Assembly (NCBI GenBank): GCA_034359265.1
Contig: CP136890.1
Coordinates: 52,128,501-52,192,500 of the forward strand
DNA length: 64,000 nucleotides
Source: Canna indica
Taxonomy: Eukaryota; Streptophyta; Magnoliopsida; Zingiberales; Cannaceae
Direction: 5' to 3'
Part shown: one piece after another, positions 35,156 through 47,559 of the stretch
Layout of the letters: every line of letters starts with the position of its first letter
Position numbering within the stretch: position 1 is the first letter of the stretch
Notes under the pieces: model-generated
What the model was told of the DNA's origin: nothing
What the model saw: the letters and a program-made list of their open reading frames with translations, nothing else
Databases searched by the model: none
Position numbers and translations under genes: made by a program

Positions 35156-36099
35156 ACCTTGTGATTGGATTGATTGATCGTATTTATAGGAAAGTGTTGT
35201 AATTTTATTAATTTCCTTGGGCTGTAATTTATTTATTTTTCTTAGTTTTAGGGGCCTTAGAGAGCCCATAAGCTTGTCGTACGTCTCACCTTGGTATGCC
35301 AAGGATAATTTTATAAAATGAAAAGGAGATGCAGAAACTATGGTGGCCCTTAAGCTCAAGATGGAGGTCCATGGAGATGGAGTCGAGTGGAGCTTGAAGA
35401 CTAATGAATGTTGTAAATTATCCCTACAGCCCGGACCCAATCCTTGTGGCTACAATTGGGCTCCCCTTAGAAAGTCCATGATCATTCCTTTTATGTTTCT
35501 ATTTTGATGATGAATGTGATGTATGATTTATTGAAAACGTATGCATGTGCAAAGTGAAACTTAATAGAAATTAGGTTCCCCCTCGAAAATCTTCCAACTT
35601 AAAATTTTAAGTCTTAAATAGCGTAGTTTAGGAAACTATGTCATGGCTCTCCACTAAAGCATTAACTAAGAGTCTTAACACGTTACGTTGTCAGCTATGG
35701 TTACATAGGGGCACGTTACAAGGTTAAGAGATCTCCATGAGTTAATGTTTAAACATGAGATGTTTTAGATGTTTTGTTACGGGCCAAGAACGGATGTACC
35801 TGAGGTCTAGAACACCAGGAGCCGACTTGATTGAACTGTATATGAGATGTACTGAACAAGAGTTGTTCACTTATAGGGCATTAATTCTCCAAGAATGGAT
35901 GTACATGAGGAGGGTTAGTGACTTATAAGAATTCAATCACCTATTGGGAATCCTTCCCGACTTGGATTCTTGTTTCCTATTTTGGAAGTATAGAATTCGT
36001 AAAATTAGTGGGAGATCATTTTTATTTAAAGCTCATAATCATTATGATGGAAAAACATACAACTAACTTAATTTTGTTATTTTCTACAAATTTTTTAAT
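35156..36099 (+). mobile_element. Copia LTR/leader fragment
   Basis: AT-rich and non-coding. The phrase gtaaaattagtgggagatca at 35998 resembles gaaaattagtgggagacatg in the element E leader (15212), so I read this as the leader of a related copia, leading into the gag start at 36100. No LTR edge or primer site is identifiable. Confidence 0.45.
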
Positions 36100-36490
36100 A
36101 TGAAATCTCAAAACCTCATCGCTAGCATACTCGACTTAAATAGGCTTACCAGGTCTAATTATGTGGACTAACTCCACAACCTTAAAATTGTCCTTAATGT
36201 TGAACGTATTAGATACACTCTGGACACTCATATGAATCCCTTAGCAGAAGGGGCCACAGATGAGGAAAATGCCACTTATGAGAAGTGGCAAGCTAATGAC
36301 CTGCAAGCACAATGTTATAAGCTGGCTTCTATAAGCAATGAGTTGCAAAAGCAGCATGAAAACAGGAACACTGCTAGAGGAATTTTGCTACACTTCAAAT
36401 AGTTGTATGGTGAGCAAAGCATAACTGCTAGATATGATATATCTAAGGAATTGTTCCAAGCCAAGATGCTTGAAGAGGCTCATGTAGGAG
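36100..36490 (+). pseudogene. Copia gag N-terminal fragment
   Basis: Begins at ATG 36100 with MKSQNLIASILDLNRLTRSN, then a stop where the conserved Trp of YVDW should be (36164), LHNLKIVLNVERIRYTLDTH, and EKWQANDLQAQCYKLASISN. A second stop follows at about 36400. This is a standard copia Gag start, cut off at about 36490 by the opposite-strand copia. Confidence 0.8.
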
Positions 36491-36506
36491 CTCATGTATT
36501 TGAAAA

Positions 36507-36900
36507 AGTTTAAAACGTTTAAAACTTGCATATGCTAAAAGCATGTGAATTGCTTCTAATCTAGCTATGGGAGCATAAGTTTCATTATAATATATACCTT
36601 CTTCTTGGTTGTACCCTTGGGCCACTAATCTAGCTTTGTTTCTAATGACTAAGTCATCTTCATCTAACTTATTTTTTATAGACCAACTTAGTCCCAATTA
36701 CAGTTTGTTCACTAGGCCTAGGTACTAAATCCCAAACTCCATTCTTAACAAATTGATTTAGTTCCTCATACATGGAAATAACCCAAAATTCATCATCTAT
36801 GGATTCCTTAATGTTTTAAGGCTCAACTTGAGAAATGAAAGCAACATATTGACAAATATTTTTTAGTTTAGAGCGCGTTACCACTCCCGATGAAGGTTCT
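36507..36900 (-). pseudogene. Reverse transcriptase start of the truncated copia
   Basis: Minus strand reads WSIKNKLDEDDLVIRNKARL, VAQGYNQEEGIYYNETYAPI, ARLEAIHMLLAYASFKRFKL: the conserved N-terminal part of copia reverse transcriptase. It stops before the AFLNG and YVDD motifs, showing a truncation and not just decay. Confidence 0.8.
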
Positions 36901-37840
36901 CCAATTACTTAATCAATTAGATGATCCCTTATCAACCGGTAAGCTTTTGGGATAGGAGGTAGAGCTTCTTCTTCTTCAACTTGAGGTTGGGATGATGAGG
37001 ATGAAGGTTCTTCATCATGTGGTTCCTCATTGAGTTCATCTTCAACCTCTTTATCATGAAAAGTCAATTTGAAATTTCTTGAAGAATCATTACTTTCATC
37101 AAATGTAGCATGCATGGATTCTTCAACAATCATAGTTCTATGATTATAAACTCTATAAGCCTTAGAACAATTGGAGTATCCAAGAAGAATTCCTTCATCC
37201 GATTTTGAATCAAATTTTTCTAGATGCTCCTTAGTGTTCAAAATGAAACACTTGCAACCAAAAACTTTAAAATATCCCACACTTGGGATTCTATCATTCC
37301 AAAGCTCAAAGGGGGTTTTCTTACTTTGGTCTTAGTAAAACTCAATTTAAAACATATCAAGAGGTGTTTATGGCTTCGGCCCAAAAATACTTAGGCAAAT
37401 TATTTTCACAAAGCATAGTCCTAGCCATTTCTTGTAAAGTTCTATTCTTCCTTTCAACCACCCCATTTTGTTGAGGGGTTCAAGGGGAGAAAAGGTATGT
37501 TCAATACTAAGCTTATTACAAAATTCCCAAAAAAAATCATCTTTAAATTCACCTCCATTGTCACTTCTAATTTTCAAAATACAAATTCATTTTTCATTCA
37601 CTACTCTCCTAGCAATTTTTTTTAGGAAATCAAATGTTTCATTTTTCTTAGCTAGGAAGAAAACCCATGTAAATCTAGAATAAGCATCAACTAAGACATA
37701 TCAATAAAGTTTACCACCTAGGCTAGCAACATCACAAGGACCAAAAAGGATGACTTAACTTGTTTACCATGTTGACATGCATCGCAAAGTCTATCATTTT
37801 CAAATTTTATCTTGGGTATTCCTTTAACTAAATCGTTTTA
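36901..37840 (-). pseudogene. Integrase of the truncated copia
   Basis: The core shows KIRSDNGGEFKDDFFWEFCN (37520-37577), then a frameshift in the normally NGVVER segment. The C-terminal part (36909-37280) has VFGCKCFILNTKEHLEKFDS and GILLGYSNCSKAYRVYN, then an acidic tail rich in Glu and Ser before reverse transcriptase. It would join element DNA to the host genome; broken here. Confidence 0.8.
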
Positions 37841-37849
37841 AGTTATTTC

Positions 37850-38280
37850 TTAGATAAGACTCATGCTAGCATGTCCTAACCTTCTATGCCATAACCAAGA
37901 GTCATTTTCCATTGTCACTAAGCATCTAACATGAGGATTAGACAATACATTTAAAACTAAGGTGCAAACATTTTCATGCCTATCTCCAATGAAAACAATG
38001 TCATTTGATGGGGCATTTCTAATTATATATTTAGATGCTTCAAATACAACTAAATACCCATTATCACATAATTGAGATATACTTATCAAGTTATGTTTTA
38101 ACCCATCAACTAATAAAATATTTTTAATGCATGGGTAAGGAAATATACCTATATCAACAATGCCAACAATCTTACCTTTGGTATTATCTCCAAAAGTCAC
38201 ATGCCCACCATCCTTGCTTGATAGGATTGCAAATAAATTGATGTCGTCTGTCATGTGCTTTAAGCAACCGCTATCCAAGA
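37850..38280 (-). pseudogene. Protease and pre-integrase domain of the truncated copia
   Basis: Starts MDSGCLKHMTDDINLFAILS, with the aspartic protease DSG motif in a DSGCxxHM context typical of copia, and continues with HVTFGDNTKGKIVGIVDIG and HNLISISQLCDNGYLVVFEA. It ends WLWHRRLGHASMSLI, the zinc-binding pre-integrase motif. The open stretch is 142 codons; the join to upstream gag needs a frame change. Confidence 0.82.
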
Positions 38281-38291
38281 TTCAAGTACTT

Positions 38292-39847
38292 CTACTTGCT
38301 TGAGAATGGTTCTTCATCTACAAAAGGAGAAGAAGCAACTTTAGGTACCGAAATCTTCTTAGGTCCTTGAGTGTTAGTCATCTTAGGAACCCAAATGAAT
38401 CTAACATGGGGATTACATTTAAGAGCACAACGTCTAACCATGTGCACAAATATCCCACAAGAAAAGCATCTTCCATTAAATTTCCTAGAATTATGAGTAT
38501 GAGCATGGAAGTGAGCATGATCATGAGCATGTGAGATTTTCCTAACATGAGTAACCTTAGGAATGACATTTTGTAAGGTTACCATCTTTTCATTTAGCAT
38601 GCATAATTTCTTCTTTAAGCTAAGCATGATTTCATTTAAGTGTTCTATTTGAGAACTCAAGAACTTGTTTTCATTCTCCAATTTTTCATTTTCATTTTCT
38701 AAATCATTTTTAATTTTTTCAAAGGTGTGCTTCTCATCCTTAAGACTTTCTACTTCTTTCTTTAAGGCATTGGATGAGAGTAATAAGCCATTTTCTTCCT
38801 CTAAGGATTTGTTGTCCTTTTTAATTTCCTTAAATTTTATCCTAATAGTATTAAATTCATTATGCATATGTTCAAATTTTATTTCTAATTCTTGTTGCGT
38901 AAATGAAATTTCACCTAAAGTAAATTTTACCTCATTGTCATTTGTCATGAGGCATAGGTTTGCCTTCTCGCTCTTGGTGTCCTCCGCACTTGATGAGGAT
39001 TCACTTTCATCCCATGAAGCCATCATGATTTTTTTATTCTTCTTGAACTTGTCCTTCTTGTAAGGAGTGGAGGTAGAGGCCATCTTGAGTTGCGAGCAAT
39101 CCTTCCTAGGTGCCCCGTCTTGTTGCAATTGTAGCAAGTGTAGCCACCCTTGCCTCTCGTCATGCCACCCCTCATGAAGCTCACAAACCTTCTTGCCATC
39201 ATCGCCATCTCTTCTAGATCATCAAATTCTTCTTCGGATGATGAGGGTTCTTCAACTCGGTGTGACGCTTTTAAAGCAATATTATTGTTTTGGGGGGCAT
39301 CTTCCACCTTGTGTGCCCTCATGTGGATCTCATGAGTCATGAGAGGTCCAATGAGTTCGGTGATTTTCAAGGTTGCCAATTTCTTGGCTTTCATAATGGT
39401 AATCACCTTTGGCTCTTAGGCCTTGGGAACAGATCGGAGGAGCTTCCTTACCTTCTCCTCTTCTCTAATGTCTTTACCAAGATTACGTAAACCATTACTA
39501 ATGTTCTGAAAGCGTGCATACATATCATCAATAGTTTCATGCGATTTCATTCTAACCATTTCATAGTCATGCATGAGGAGGTTAATCTTGGACTCCTTAA
39601 CTTGTGAGGTACCTTCATGTGTAGTCTCTAGGACATTCCAAAGTTCAAAGGCCGACTTACATGTTGAAATCCTATTAAACTCATTAATAGAAAGACCACA
39701 ATACAAAGCATTTATGGCCTTGGCATTTGCATTAAAGAGTTTGACCTCATCTTGATTCCATTCATCTGTATTTTTTGTAGGTTGCTTATACTCTACTTGA
39801 ATCATTCTGCATACGTCCATGCCTAGTGATTGAAGGAAGCTATTCAT
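38292..39847 (-). pseudogene. Gag of the truncated copia
   Basis: Starts at 39847 with MNSFLQSLGMDVCRMIQVEY and has the plant copia Gag core (ETTHEGTSQVKESKINLLMH, YEMVRMKSHETIDDMYARFQ). A break near 39410 leads to a second frame with zinc knuckle CYNCNKTGHL; a +1 shift inside the knuckle moves the last Cys into the third frame (RKDCSQLK). That frame (38292-39137) has ASWDESESSS, a long Lys/Glu coiled coil of about 120 residues, a second Cys-rich motif (CFSCGIFVHMVRRC) and FIWVPK. Three frames, so non-functional. Confidence 0.85.
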
Positions 39848-39980
39848 TCAAATCTTCCAATAGGCATAGTTGTTTCCATCAAAAAGTGGAGGACTATGGG
39901 TAGAGGACCCTTGTGCTAGATGGATTTCGGTAGTCATTCTAAGTTGTAGGGTAGATGGTTAAATCGAGACCTACGACCTT

Positions 39981-39994
39981 GCTCTACTACCAAA
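39981..39994 (-). other. Mutated primer-binding site
   Basis: gctctactaccaaa, differing from gctctgataccaaa at two or three positions, three bases from the LTR edge tgttcaaa at 39998. Confidence 0.7.
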
Positions 39995-41566
39995 TATTGT
40001 TCAAATAACCACACTAGAAGGGGGGAGGGGGTTGAATAGTGTCTTAGCTAATTCTAAGTTCAATTAGCTCTTTTCAATTTTAATCCCTTTAACAACCAAT
40101 TTAGAGTTCTCTTGAAATGGATGTTTGACAAGTATGTGAGAACAATTAAAAGGCAAGTAAACAAGCAATGCAAACACAATATGTATAGTGGTTCGACCAA
40201 CCCGCGTACTCCACTACCTTGGCTCCTCACCAAGGATTTCTAACTCAAATGCTTTATAGATATAGTGTTTCCCTAAGGCCTTGTTTGGATGAGGTGCAGC
40301 ATGGTTTAGTAATATATGGTTGAAGGGATGGTAATCGAAAACGTAGCGGAAATAGCAATTTAAAAAATTCAAATCATCCCAAAATAGTTAGCAAAATTCA
40401 AGAAATTCTAACTTTGAGTGTAGTGGAGATTGTATACCTTATACCGCGGTTGAACTTGTTGCTCCTATCCCCAGATCAAGACGCACACTTGCACATCCTC
40501 CATTGCTAGTCCACACCAAGATCCTCGCAACAAGGGGTCAGCGATCAACCGGACAAGTAGTGGCTCAACGGTGAGGTTTTCTCAACCCCAAAGCCTCAAA
40601 GGCAAGGCCGGCCCTTCCACCAAGAACCGGGCTCCAAAACGGGAGGAAGAGGAGATGAGAAAACCTCAGAACGAGAGGAGAAACAAGAAGATACCATGTT
40701 GTCCGCTTAGGACTCCCCCAAAGGAAGTAAGGGGCGGCAAACCAAGGATGCAAATCTCTCTTAGCCTCCAAGAGGTAATTTATATTTAATGGCTTCATAA
40801 TTAATTCAAAATTAATTAAATCTAATTAAATTTAAACTTTAATTTATCTTCATAAATTAAAAGCCTGTCAATAGGAGTGAGATTTATGTAAAAAAAATAG
40901 TTTCCTATCATATAGGAATTATATTCATGTAGATAAATTACATTCTTATTTTATAGAATCATCATTCATCTAAATAAATCAATTATCTATAAATCTATGA
41001 TTTATCTAAATAAATCAATTTTCTATAAATTAAGATTTATCTAAATAAATCAATTCCTAAATTAATAGGTGTAGACGCATGGGGAAAATCAAATTTCCCT
41101 CCATGAATTTTTTATTTCAAAAATCAAATTAATTATGTTTAATTCTTAATTAAACATATCCCGATTTATGGTTAATTCATCGCTTAATTCATAATTAAGA
41201 TTTAATCAACCATATAAAATAGTGCAATGTGCCAAACACTACGACTTTAGGGTTACCCTACAAAATACGGAGGTACCCTACAAATTAGGGTTTCCAAGGA
41301 ACTCCTTACTCGTACATTCGTTCTTATAGAAAACATCTTTCCTATCTAATCCGTAAACGAGATCCGTGATCGAGTTGCAACATGTCCATGCCAGTAGACA
41401 TATAGTGCCGCGTGCGAGCTTTATCTCATAAAGCCCATTACAAGGTTAGCCTGTTGTGTGTAACCCATTGGGCCCAGCACTAAGCCAGCAGTGAGTTATG
41501 CAAAACGAAGAGTCGAATCCAATAGAACATCTTCTATTCGAATCCCATGAGCCCTCTAAACCTCCT

Positions 41567-43918
41567 TGTCACGCCCCAACTCAGGGTCGCGTGACCAGCC
41601 AGGGTTTATGTCCTACCCTGAAGCCTACCACATACACTAAATAGCAAAATACTCAGAATACACATCAACCATAAAACATACAAGTAGAAGAACACGACGC
41701 AAACTTTTATTTAATTAAAAGAAAGTTTCGAATAATTTTTAAAAGAGTTGTAAGAACAAACCAACTATTAAGAACAACTTGAGTTAAAAGTCAAATACAT
41801 GTTTTCAAATTAAACATCACTCAGTGTATATAAAGAAACAACCCTAGACCAGACTACGACTACTGGGCGCTGCTATGAGATCTACGCCACTGCCTGCCCT
41901 CCAGCTGCACCATGACTCCAAACCTCACCTCACTGGTCGGGCTCTGCAAAAATAAGAGAAATAAACCATGAGTCCACATGGGACTCAGCGAGCGGTCCTT
42001 CCGAACCTCGACATAAATCCCCATTAACAACATGCATATAAGTCAGCAAATTTATAAATTTAAGGATCTAATCTAGTCATGATATGACAACCGGCCCAAA
42101 GGCCATCCTGCATAAACCATATAACCGGCCAAAACGACCCTACCAGACTAGGCAACACTCGGCCACTAGAACCTGTTCGAGAACTGGTGGCTCGGCTCTA
42201 CCCAACCTTTACCACAAAATAATGATCCGGCCTCACGGCCCACATGTTACATAAGAAAAGTTAGAGCAATCACCGGATCGTCGACTAGGATGGTCAACTA
42301 GTCTCAGGAACCCACCGGGTTAGGGATAGCTAGTCCCACCCATCTCGGGTCTACCGTCAGCGTGGCCCACTAATGGAATCTCAAGACCCTCTGCTACCCG
42401 GGTCTAACACTTAGCGGGCCGACTGGTGTAATCTCAAGATCCTAATCACCTGCCAAGTCAAGCATTAGTCGTTCCGGCCGTCCATGCTTCTCAGTCGACC
42501 ATCACAATCACAATACACAAGAAAAGTATTCTAAAGTTTTTTATTTAACCGCGGGCATTCACCCGTATCCGGCCCCCTCGTTCCGGGCCATACCAACCAC
42601 ACGCTAATGCCCGCTGATTGTTTCCTAGGTGGGAAATATAGCTTGTCTTCATTCAAGTTTTCCCGACAATGTAAGCACCCTATAATTTCCTTATACGTAT
42701 CTAGCGTCATTCGCCAGATTCCTTAAGTGTAAATTACATGTCATAAGCGTAGAAATGTCCGAATACAAATATGTCACAACACATAAGTTATAAGGGAAGT
42801 ATTCTACAGCTACTACCATAAATAATAACATGCTTTCAACAATAAGGTAATTAAATTCTGCATTTAATCAATAAATTCCAGCAAGGTAATAATTGGACTA
42901 ACATAGTAAGAATTCAATAGAAGTAAAATTAATGGAGGAAATTTCTTAAGATGATATATCATATGAAATTCTAACCATATGTACACTATCAAGAACATTT
43001 CATTATAATATGATGTTCTCAATCTATCAATACTAACATTTCATATAATAATTGAGTGATCCATATGAAATCAAGGATTTAATACCCTATATGTGAATGT
43101 GAAACAAATCGAACCCTTTCCCCTCCACACACCTACTCAGCCGAGCCTACCCAAGGCTGCTCATGCTTGGCCGAGAGCAACCAGGGTAGGACAAAGGTCC
43201 TTGGCCATTGTTGGGACGAGTCAAGTCATTAATCGCAAGAAAAACTCGATCCGAGCATGACCTTTCCCCTTTTTCCTTCATGTGGTCGGCCCTGATCATC
43301 AAGAAAAACGAGCATCTAAAACGAGAATCCATACATCGTTGAAGAACATGATTTAGGAATTCGAGAAACACCATCGATCAACAAGAAACGATGCACAAAA
43401 TCTCGATTCATCGATTCTACATGGTTCGGCCACACGCCTCACCCTACCAACCGAGGTTCGACCACTCACCTTGATCAAGGAAGAAGGATGGACGAGCGAC
43501 GATAATCTCGATCTTTCCGACGGCGGCCCGAATCCGACGCCGACCCCAAGTTTTCCCTCCTCCCTCTCGTTTATCGGGCTGTGTGCGGCTCCAATGATGA
43601 GCCGCTTGGCTGCTAGGGGGATGAGGGATTTATTCCCTCATTTTCCCTTGACCATTTTGCCCCTTCCACTCACTTAGCCCCTACTCGACTCGACCCAAGC
43701 CCGATTCGAGCCCCGACTCGATCAACGAACACGATTTCAGACTCGACTCTACTAAATCATCTTATGATTAAGAAGGAAGGAGCATTTATCAAATAAAATT
43801 TTATAAGGCTTAAATTATACCTTCTACTCGCGGTGATTTCACGACTCGACCCGACTAACTCCCGATCTGGTGCGCTGCACCAAAATAAATTTTATATTAG
43901 GAAACCTCGGGTCTTACA
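41567..43918 (-). mobile_element. Gypsy-1 3' LTR
   Basis: 2352 bp, tgtcacgcccc...gggtcttaca. Next to the purine tract, so the 3' LTR on the minus strand. It lacks a ~45-bp segment near 43255 that the 5' LTR has near 50565. Frames at 43147-43374 and 43471-43677 recur in both LTRs but look incidental. Confidence 0.92.
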
Positions 43919-44938
43919 ACCTTCCCCCCTTAAGGGAAATTCGTCCTTGAATTCTTTTTGCTGAACTATAAGGACTTACCGGTTCTTCAAACAAGGAAGG
44001 GTAGCGCTCTCTCATGTCTCGCTCTACCTCCCAAGTAGCTTCCTGCCCGGAGTGGTGCTCCCATCTAAACTTTACTAGGGGGATTTCTTTGGACCTCAAC
44101 GTTCTAATTTGGCGGTCGAGGATCTCCATCGGCCTTTCCTTGAATGAGACAGCTGAATCCACCTCAACCACAGAAGGTTCAATCACATGTGAATCGTCTC
44201 TCACATATCGCTTGAGCATTGATACATGAAAAACCGGGTGTACCTTGCTCATGCTAGGGGGCAAGGCCAACTCATAAGCTACATCACCCCTTCGCCGGAG
44301 GATGGTAAAAGGCCCAACAAACCGGGGGCTCAACTTTCCTTTCTTCCTAAATCGAACTACCCCCTTCATGGGGGAGACCTTCAGGAACACCAAGTCGTCT
44401 TCCACGAACTCCAGCTCTTTGGCCTTCTTGTCAGCATACATCTTTTGGCGACTTTGAGCCGCCAACAAATTTCCTTTATGATTTTCACCTTCTCTACCGC
44501 CTCCTCAACTAGATCAGGACCCACCATGAGAGATTCTCCGGCCTCAAACCAACCTACTGGAGACCTACACCGCCGCCCATATAAGGCCACAAAAGGAGCC
44601 ATGCCAATGTTATGTTGTAGGTGAACTCAATCAACGATAGGTGTTTCTCCCAACCACCAGCCAGGTCCAGAACGCAGGCCCTCAGCATATCTTCCAAGGT
44701 TTGGATGGTTCTCTTTGACTGTCCGTCCGTCTGCGGATGGAAAGTTGTGTTGAAGGGCACCTGAGTACCCAAGGCTTCCTGAAAGGACTGCCAAAACCGG
44801 GTTCACTGTTATAATCATCACTGGAGTACCATGGTATGCCATAATCCTGTCCAAGAATAGTCTGGCGTACTGCTCAGCAGAAAAGGTTATCTTGACATGA
44901 ATGAAATGAGCGGTCTTTATCAATCGATCTACCACCAC
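43914..44938 (-). pseudogene. Gypsy-1 integrase with chromodomain-like C-terminus
   Basis: The core starts VVDRLIKTAHFIHVK (44938 leftward), carries [20 protein letters not shown] at about 44700-44755, and continues EAGESLMVGPDLVEEAVEKV. The region with the second catalytic Asp (near 44810) is frameshifted. The last 184-codon frame (43914-44468) has RQKMYADKKAKELEFVEDDL, the GPFTIL and HPVFHVSMLKRY motifs, and a chromodomain-like end with VKFRWEHHSGQEATWEVERD. Chromodomains steer chromovirus integration to heterochromatin. The breaks at 44470 and 44600-44820 disable it. Confidence 0.85.
43919..43932 (-). other. Gypsy-1 polypurine tract
   Basis: aaggggggaaggt on the minus strand, abutting the 3' LTR; priming site for plus-strand DNA synthesis. 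The end of the pol frame reads through it (KGGRL). Confidence 0.85.
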
Positions 44939-44999
44939 TCAAATGGAATCAAATCTGCCCCTTGACTTAGGCAGCCATCTCACTAGATCCATAGTAATC

Positions 45000-45590
45000 T
45001 TTTTCCACTTCCACTTGGGAACTTCAAGGTTTTGTAGCAGCCCTGCGGGCTTCAGGTGTTCGGCATTCACTTGCTAGCAGACCAAACACTTGGATACAAA
45101 CTCTGCTACCTCCCTTTTCATGCCCTTCCACCAGTAATGCTGCCTTAAGTCTCGGTACATTTTGGTGCCTCCCGGATGCATCGTATAAGTGGATCAATGC
45201 CCCAGCTCCAGAACCTATCTACGCACCTCTGCCACATCAGTCACCACTATCCGGTCTCTGAACCTTAAGACACCCTCTAAGTCCAGCCTAAAGCCATCCT
45301 CTGCATCTCCTCTCTGCAATAAGTCCTTTATCAGGGCACAGAAGGTGTCCTCCCCCTGTGCGGTACGTAACATATCCACCAGTGTGGATTTTACCCGTAG
45401 ATGAGCCACCAGGGCACCCGAAGCTGATACAGCCAGAACTGTTCCCCCATCTAGGCACAATGCCAACTCTCGCGCTAGCGGCCTCTTCCCGACTGCCAAA
45501 TGGGCCAAGCTGCCCATGGATTTCCTGCTCAGCGCGCGTCCGCCACCACATTGGCCTTTCCAGGGTGATACAAGATGGTATAATCATAAT
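45000..45590 (-). pseudogene. Gypsy-1 linker between RNase H and integrase
   Basis: Fragments ELALCLDGGTVLAVSASGAL, VAHLRVKSTLVDMLRTAQ and, near 45060-45150, the zinc-binding segment before integrase. Similar sequence remains in Gypsy-2 (8326-8570). Several frame changes. Confidence 0.7.
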
Positions 45591-46484
45591 CTTTCAGGAG
45601 TTCAAGCCATCTTCTCCGCCTTAAATTGAGATCCTTTTGTGTGAGCAAGTACTGGAGGCTTTTGTGGTCGGTATAAATCTTACAAGCCTCACCATATAAG
45701 TAGTGGCGCCATAGCTTCAGAGCAAACACTACCGCCGCCAGTTCCAAATCATGTGCTGGGTAATTCTTCACATGAACTTTCAACTGGCGAGACACATAGC
45801 CAGTCACTCTGCCATACTGCATCAGAACACAGCCCAGGCCAACCCGAGAGGCATCACAATATACCACACATCCTCCTGAGCCTTAAGGTACGACCAAAAT
45901 TGGTGATGACGTCAAACATTCTTTGAGCTTCAGGAAGCTCTCCTCACACTTTTCGTCCCAATCAAATTTGACCTTCTTCTGGGTTATCCGAGTCAGAGGA
46001 GCTGCAATCCTAGAGAAATTTTCTACATACTTTCTGTAATACCCGGCTAACCCCAAGAAACTATGGACTTCAGTCACACTGGTCGGCCGCTTCCAATCCT
46101 TTACCGCCTCTATCTTGGAGGGATCCACACTGATTCCTTCCTTGGACACTATATGACCTAGGAATCCCATAGTTTCTAACCAAAACTCACATTTGGTGAA
46201 TTTGGCATACAACTGATGTTCTCTGAGGGTTTCAGGACCATCATCAAATGCTCAGAGTGCTCCTCCTTGCTCTTGGAATACACTAGGATGTCGTCAATAA
46301 AGACGATCACAAATCTGTCCAGGTATTCTTTGAACACTTTGTTCATGAGGTCCATAAAGGTCGCAGGTGCATTAGTCAATCCAAACGTCATCACCAGGAA
46401 CTCATAATGGCCATAGTGAGACCTGAAGGCAGTCTTGGGCACGTCACAGTCTCGGATTCTTAGCTGATGACATTCAGACCTCAA
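45529..46484 (-). pseudogene. Gypsy-1 reverse transcriptase (C-terminal) and RNase H
   Basis: The reverse transcriptase core at 46176-46484 reads [33 protein letters not shown] and [20 protein letters not shown], with the FIDD catalytic pair intact. It continues in another frame at 45883-46212 ([39 protein letters not shown]). RNase H (45529-45867) has [46 protein letters not shown], with D-E-D present. Frame changes occur at about 46195 and 45875. Confidence 0.88.
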
Positions 46485-46502
46485 ATCAATCTTTGAAAAC
46501 TA

Positions 46503-47396
46503 TTATACCCCCAGCAACTGGTCGAACAAGTCGTCAATTCTGGGCAGCGGGTAACGATTTTTTATTGTCACCTTATTGAGCTGCCTATAGTCGATGCACA
46601 TGTGCATGGACTCGTCCTTTTTCTTCACAAATAGAACTGGAGCACCCCACAGGGACACACTTGGGCGAATGAAGCCCAAGTCCAGCAACTCTTGCAGTTG
46701 TGTCATTAACTCCCGAAGTTCGGCCGACGCCATCCTATACGGTGGGATGGAGATCGGTGCCGCCCCGTGCTGCAATTCAATACAGAATTTGATTTCTCTT
46801 CTAAGCGGCAATCCTGACAATTCTTCTGGGAAGACATCGAGGAACTCACAGATCATCGGAGTTCCACTAACCTCCTGAGTCGTGCCCCCTTTTTCCTCGG
46901 CCACAAATACGAAGGCCAAGAAGGACTGGCAGCCGCCTACCAGCAACTTACGAGCCTTAAGGGCTGAAATGATGCCCATTGGCTCATCCTTTTCTACTCC
47001 ACTGAAGGTGAACTGCGGCAACCCGAGCTTCCTGAACGTGATAGTCTTAGCCCTACAGTTAACTGATGCAAAATGCTCCGCCAGCCAATCCATGCCAAGG
47101 ATGACATCAATTTCAAGTAAAGGCAAAAGTGTCAATTCTGCATTCAACACATGGCCACAGATTAGCACTTCGCAGTCACAGAAGATTGATTCTGCTATTA
47201 ATGCATCGCCCGTAGGAGTTGACACCACATACGACACAACAAGCAAGGAAGGTGTCATAGGAAATTCGACAGCAAATTTTGCATATACAAACGAGTGCGT
47301 GGCACCCGGATCAAACATAACATAAGCATTAGAAGAACTAACTAAAATAATACCTATCACCACTGCCTTTGATGCCTCTGCCCTATCGCGGTTCAT
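46503..47396 (-). pseudogene. Gypsy-1 protease and start of reverse transcriptase
   Basis: A 297-codon open frame. Protease is near its start: [20 protein letters not shown], where the catalytic D-S/T-G is D-P-G, probably inactivating. [20 protein letters not shown] is the chromovirus protease tail; then [20 protein letters not shown] and the reverse transcriptase start ([40 protein letters not shown]). Two adjacent stops after FDQLLGV (about 46500) separate it from the catalytic part. Confidence 0.88.
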
Positions 47397-47559
47397 GGCA
47401 AAAACCCTGGCAGACGATCTCTCTAAATGGCTAGCCTACTGGCAAAAACCCTTCTCTGCATCTGACCTCTCCGAGCCAATGACCCTACTGACATAGGTGT
47501 CTTTCCTTTTAACAGCTCAGATCTCTGGCCAACTCTGTCCGGACAGTCCTTCTTAAAGT

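Larger units (their letters stand above)
36507..40276 (-). mobile_element. Truncated minus-strand Ty1/copia element
   Basis: Right to left: 5' LTR remnant (39998-40276), mutated primer site (39981-39994), gag, protease, integrase and the first part of reverse transcriptase. The rest of reverse transcriptase, RNase H and the 3' LTR are gone. The 5' LTR is related to the solo LTR at 4740-6264. Both ends are truncations: plus-strand copia gag abuts the left, an E-type LTR the right. Confidence 0.8.

Noticed and set aside
38665..39063. 132-codon plus-strand Ser/Phe-rich frame
   Set aside because: It is the complement of the Lys/Glu coiled coil in the minus-strand copia Gag.
46594..47325. Plus-strand frames opposite Gypsy-1 pol
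   Set aside because: They are shadows of the minus-strand protease/reverse transcriptase frame.
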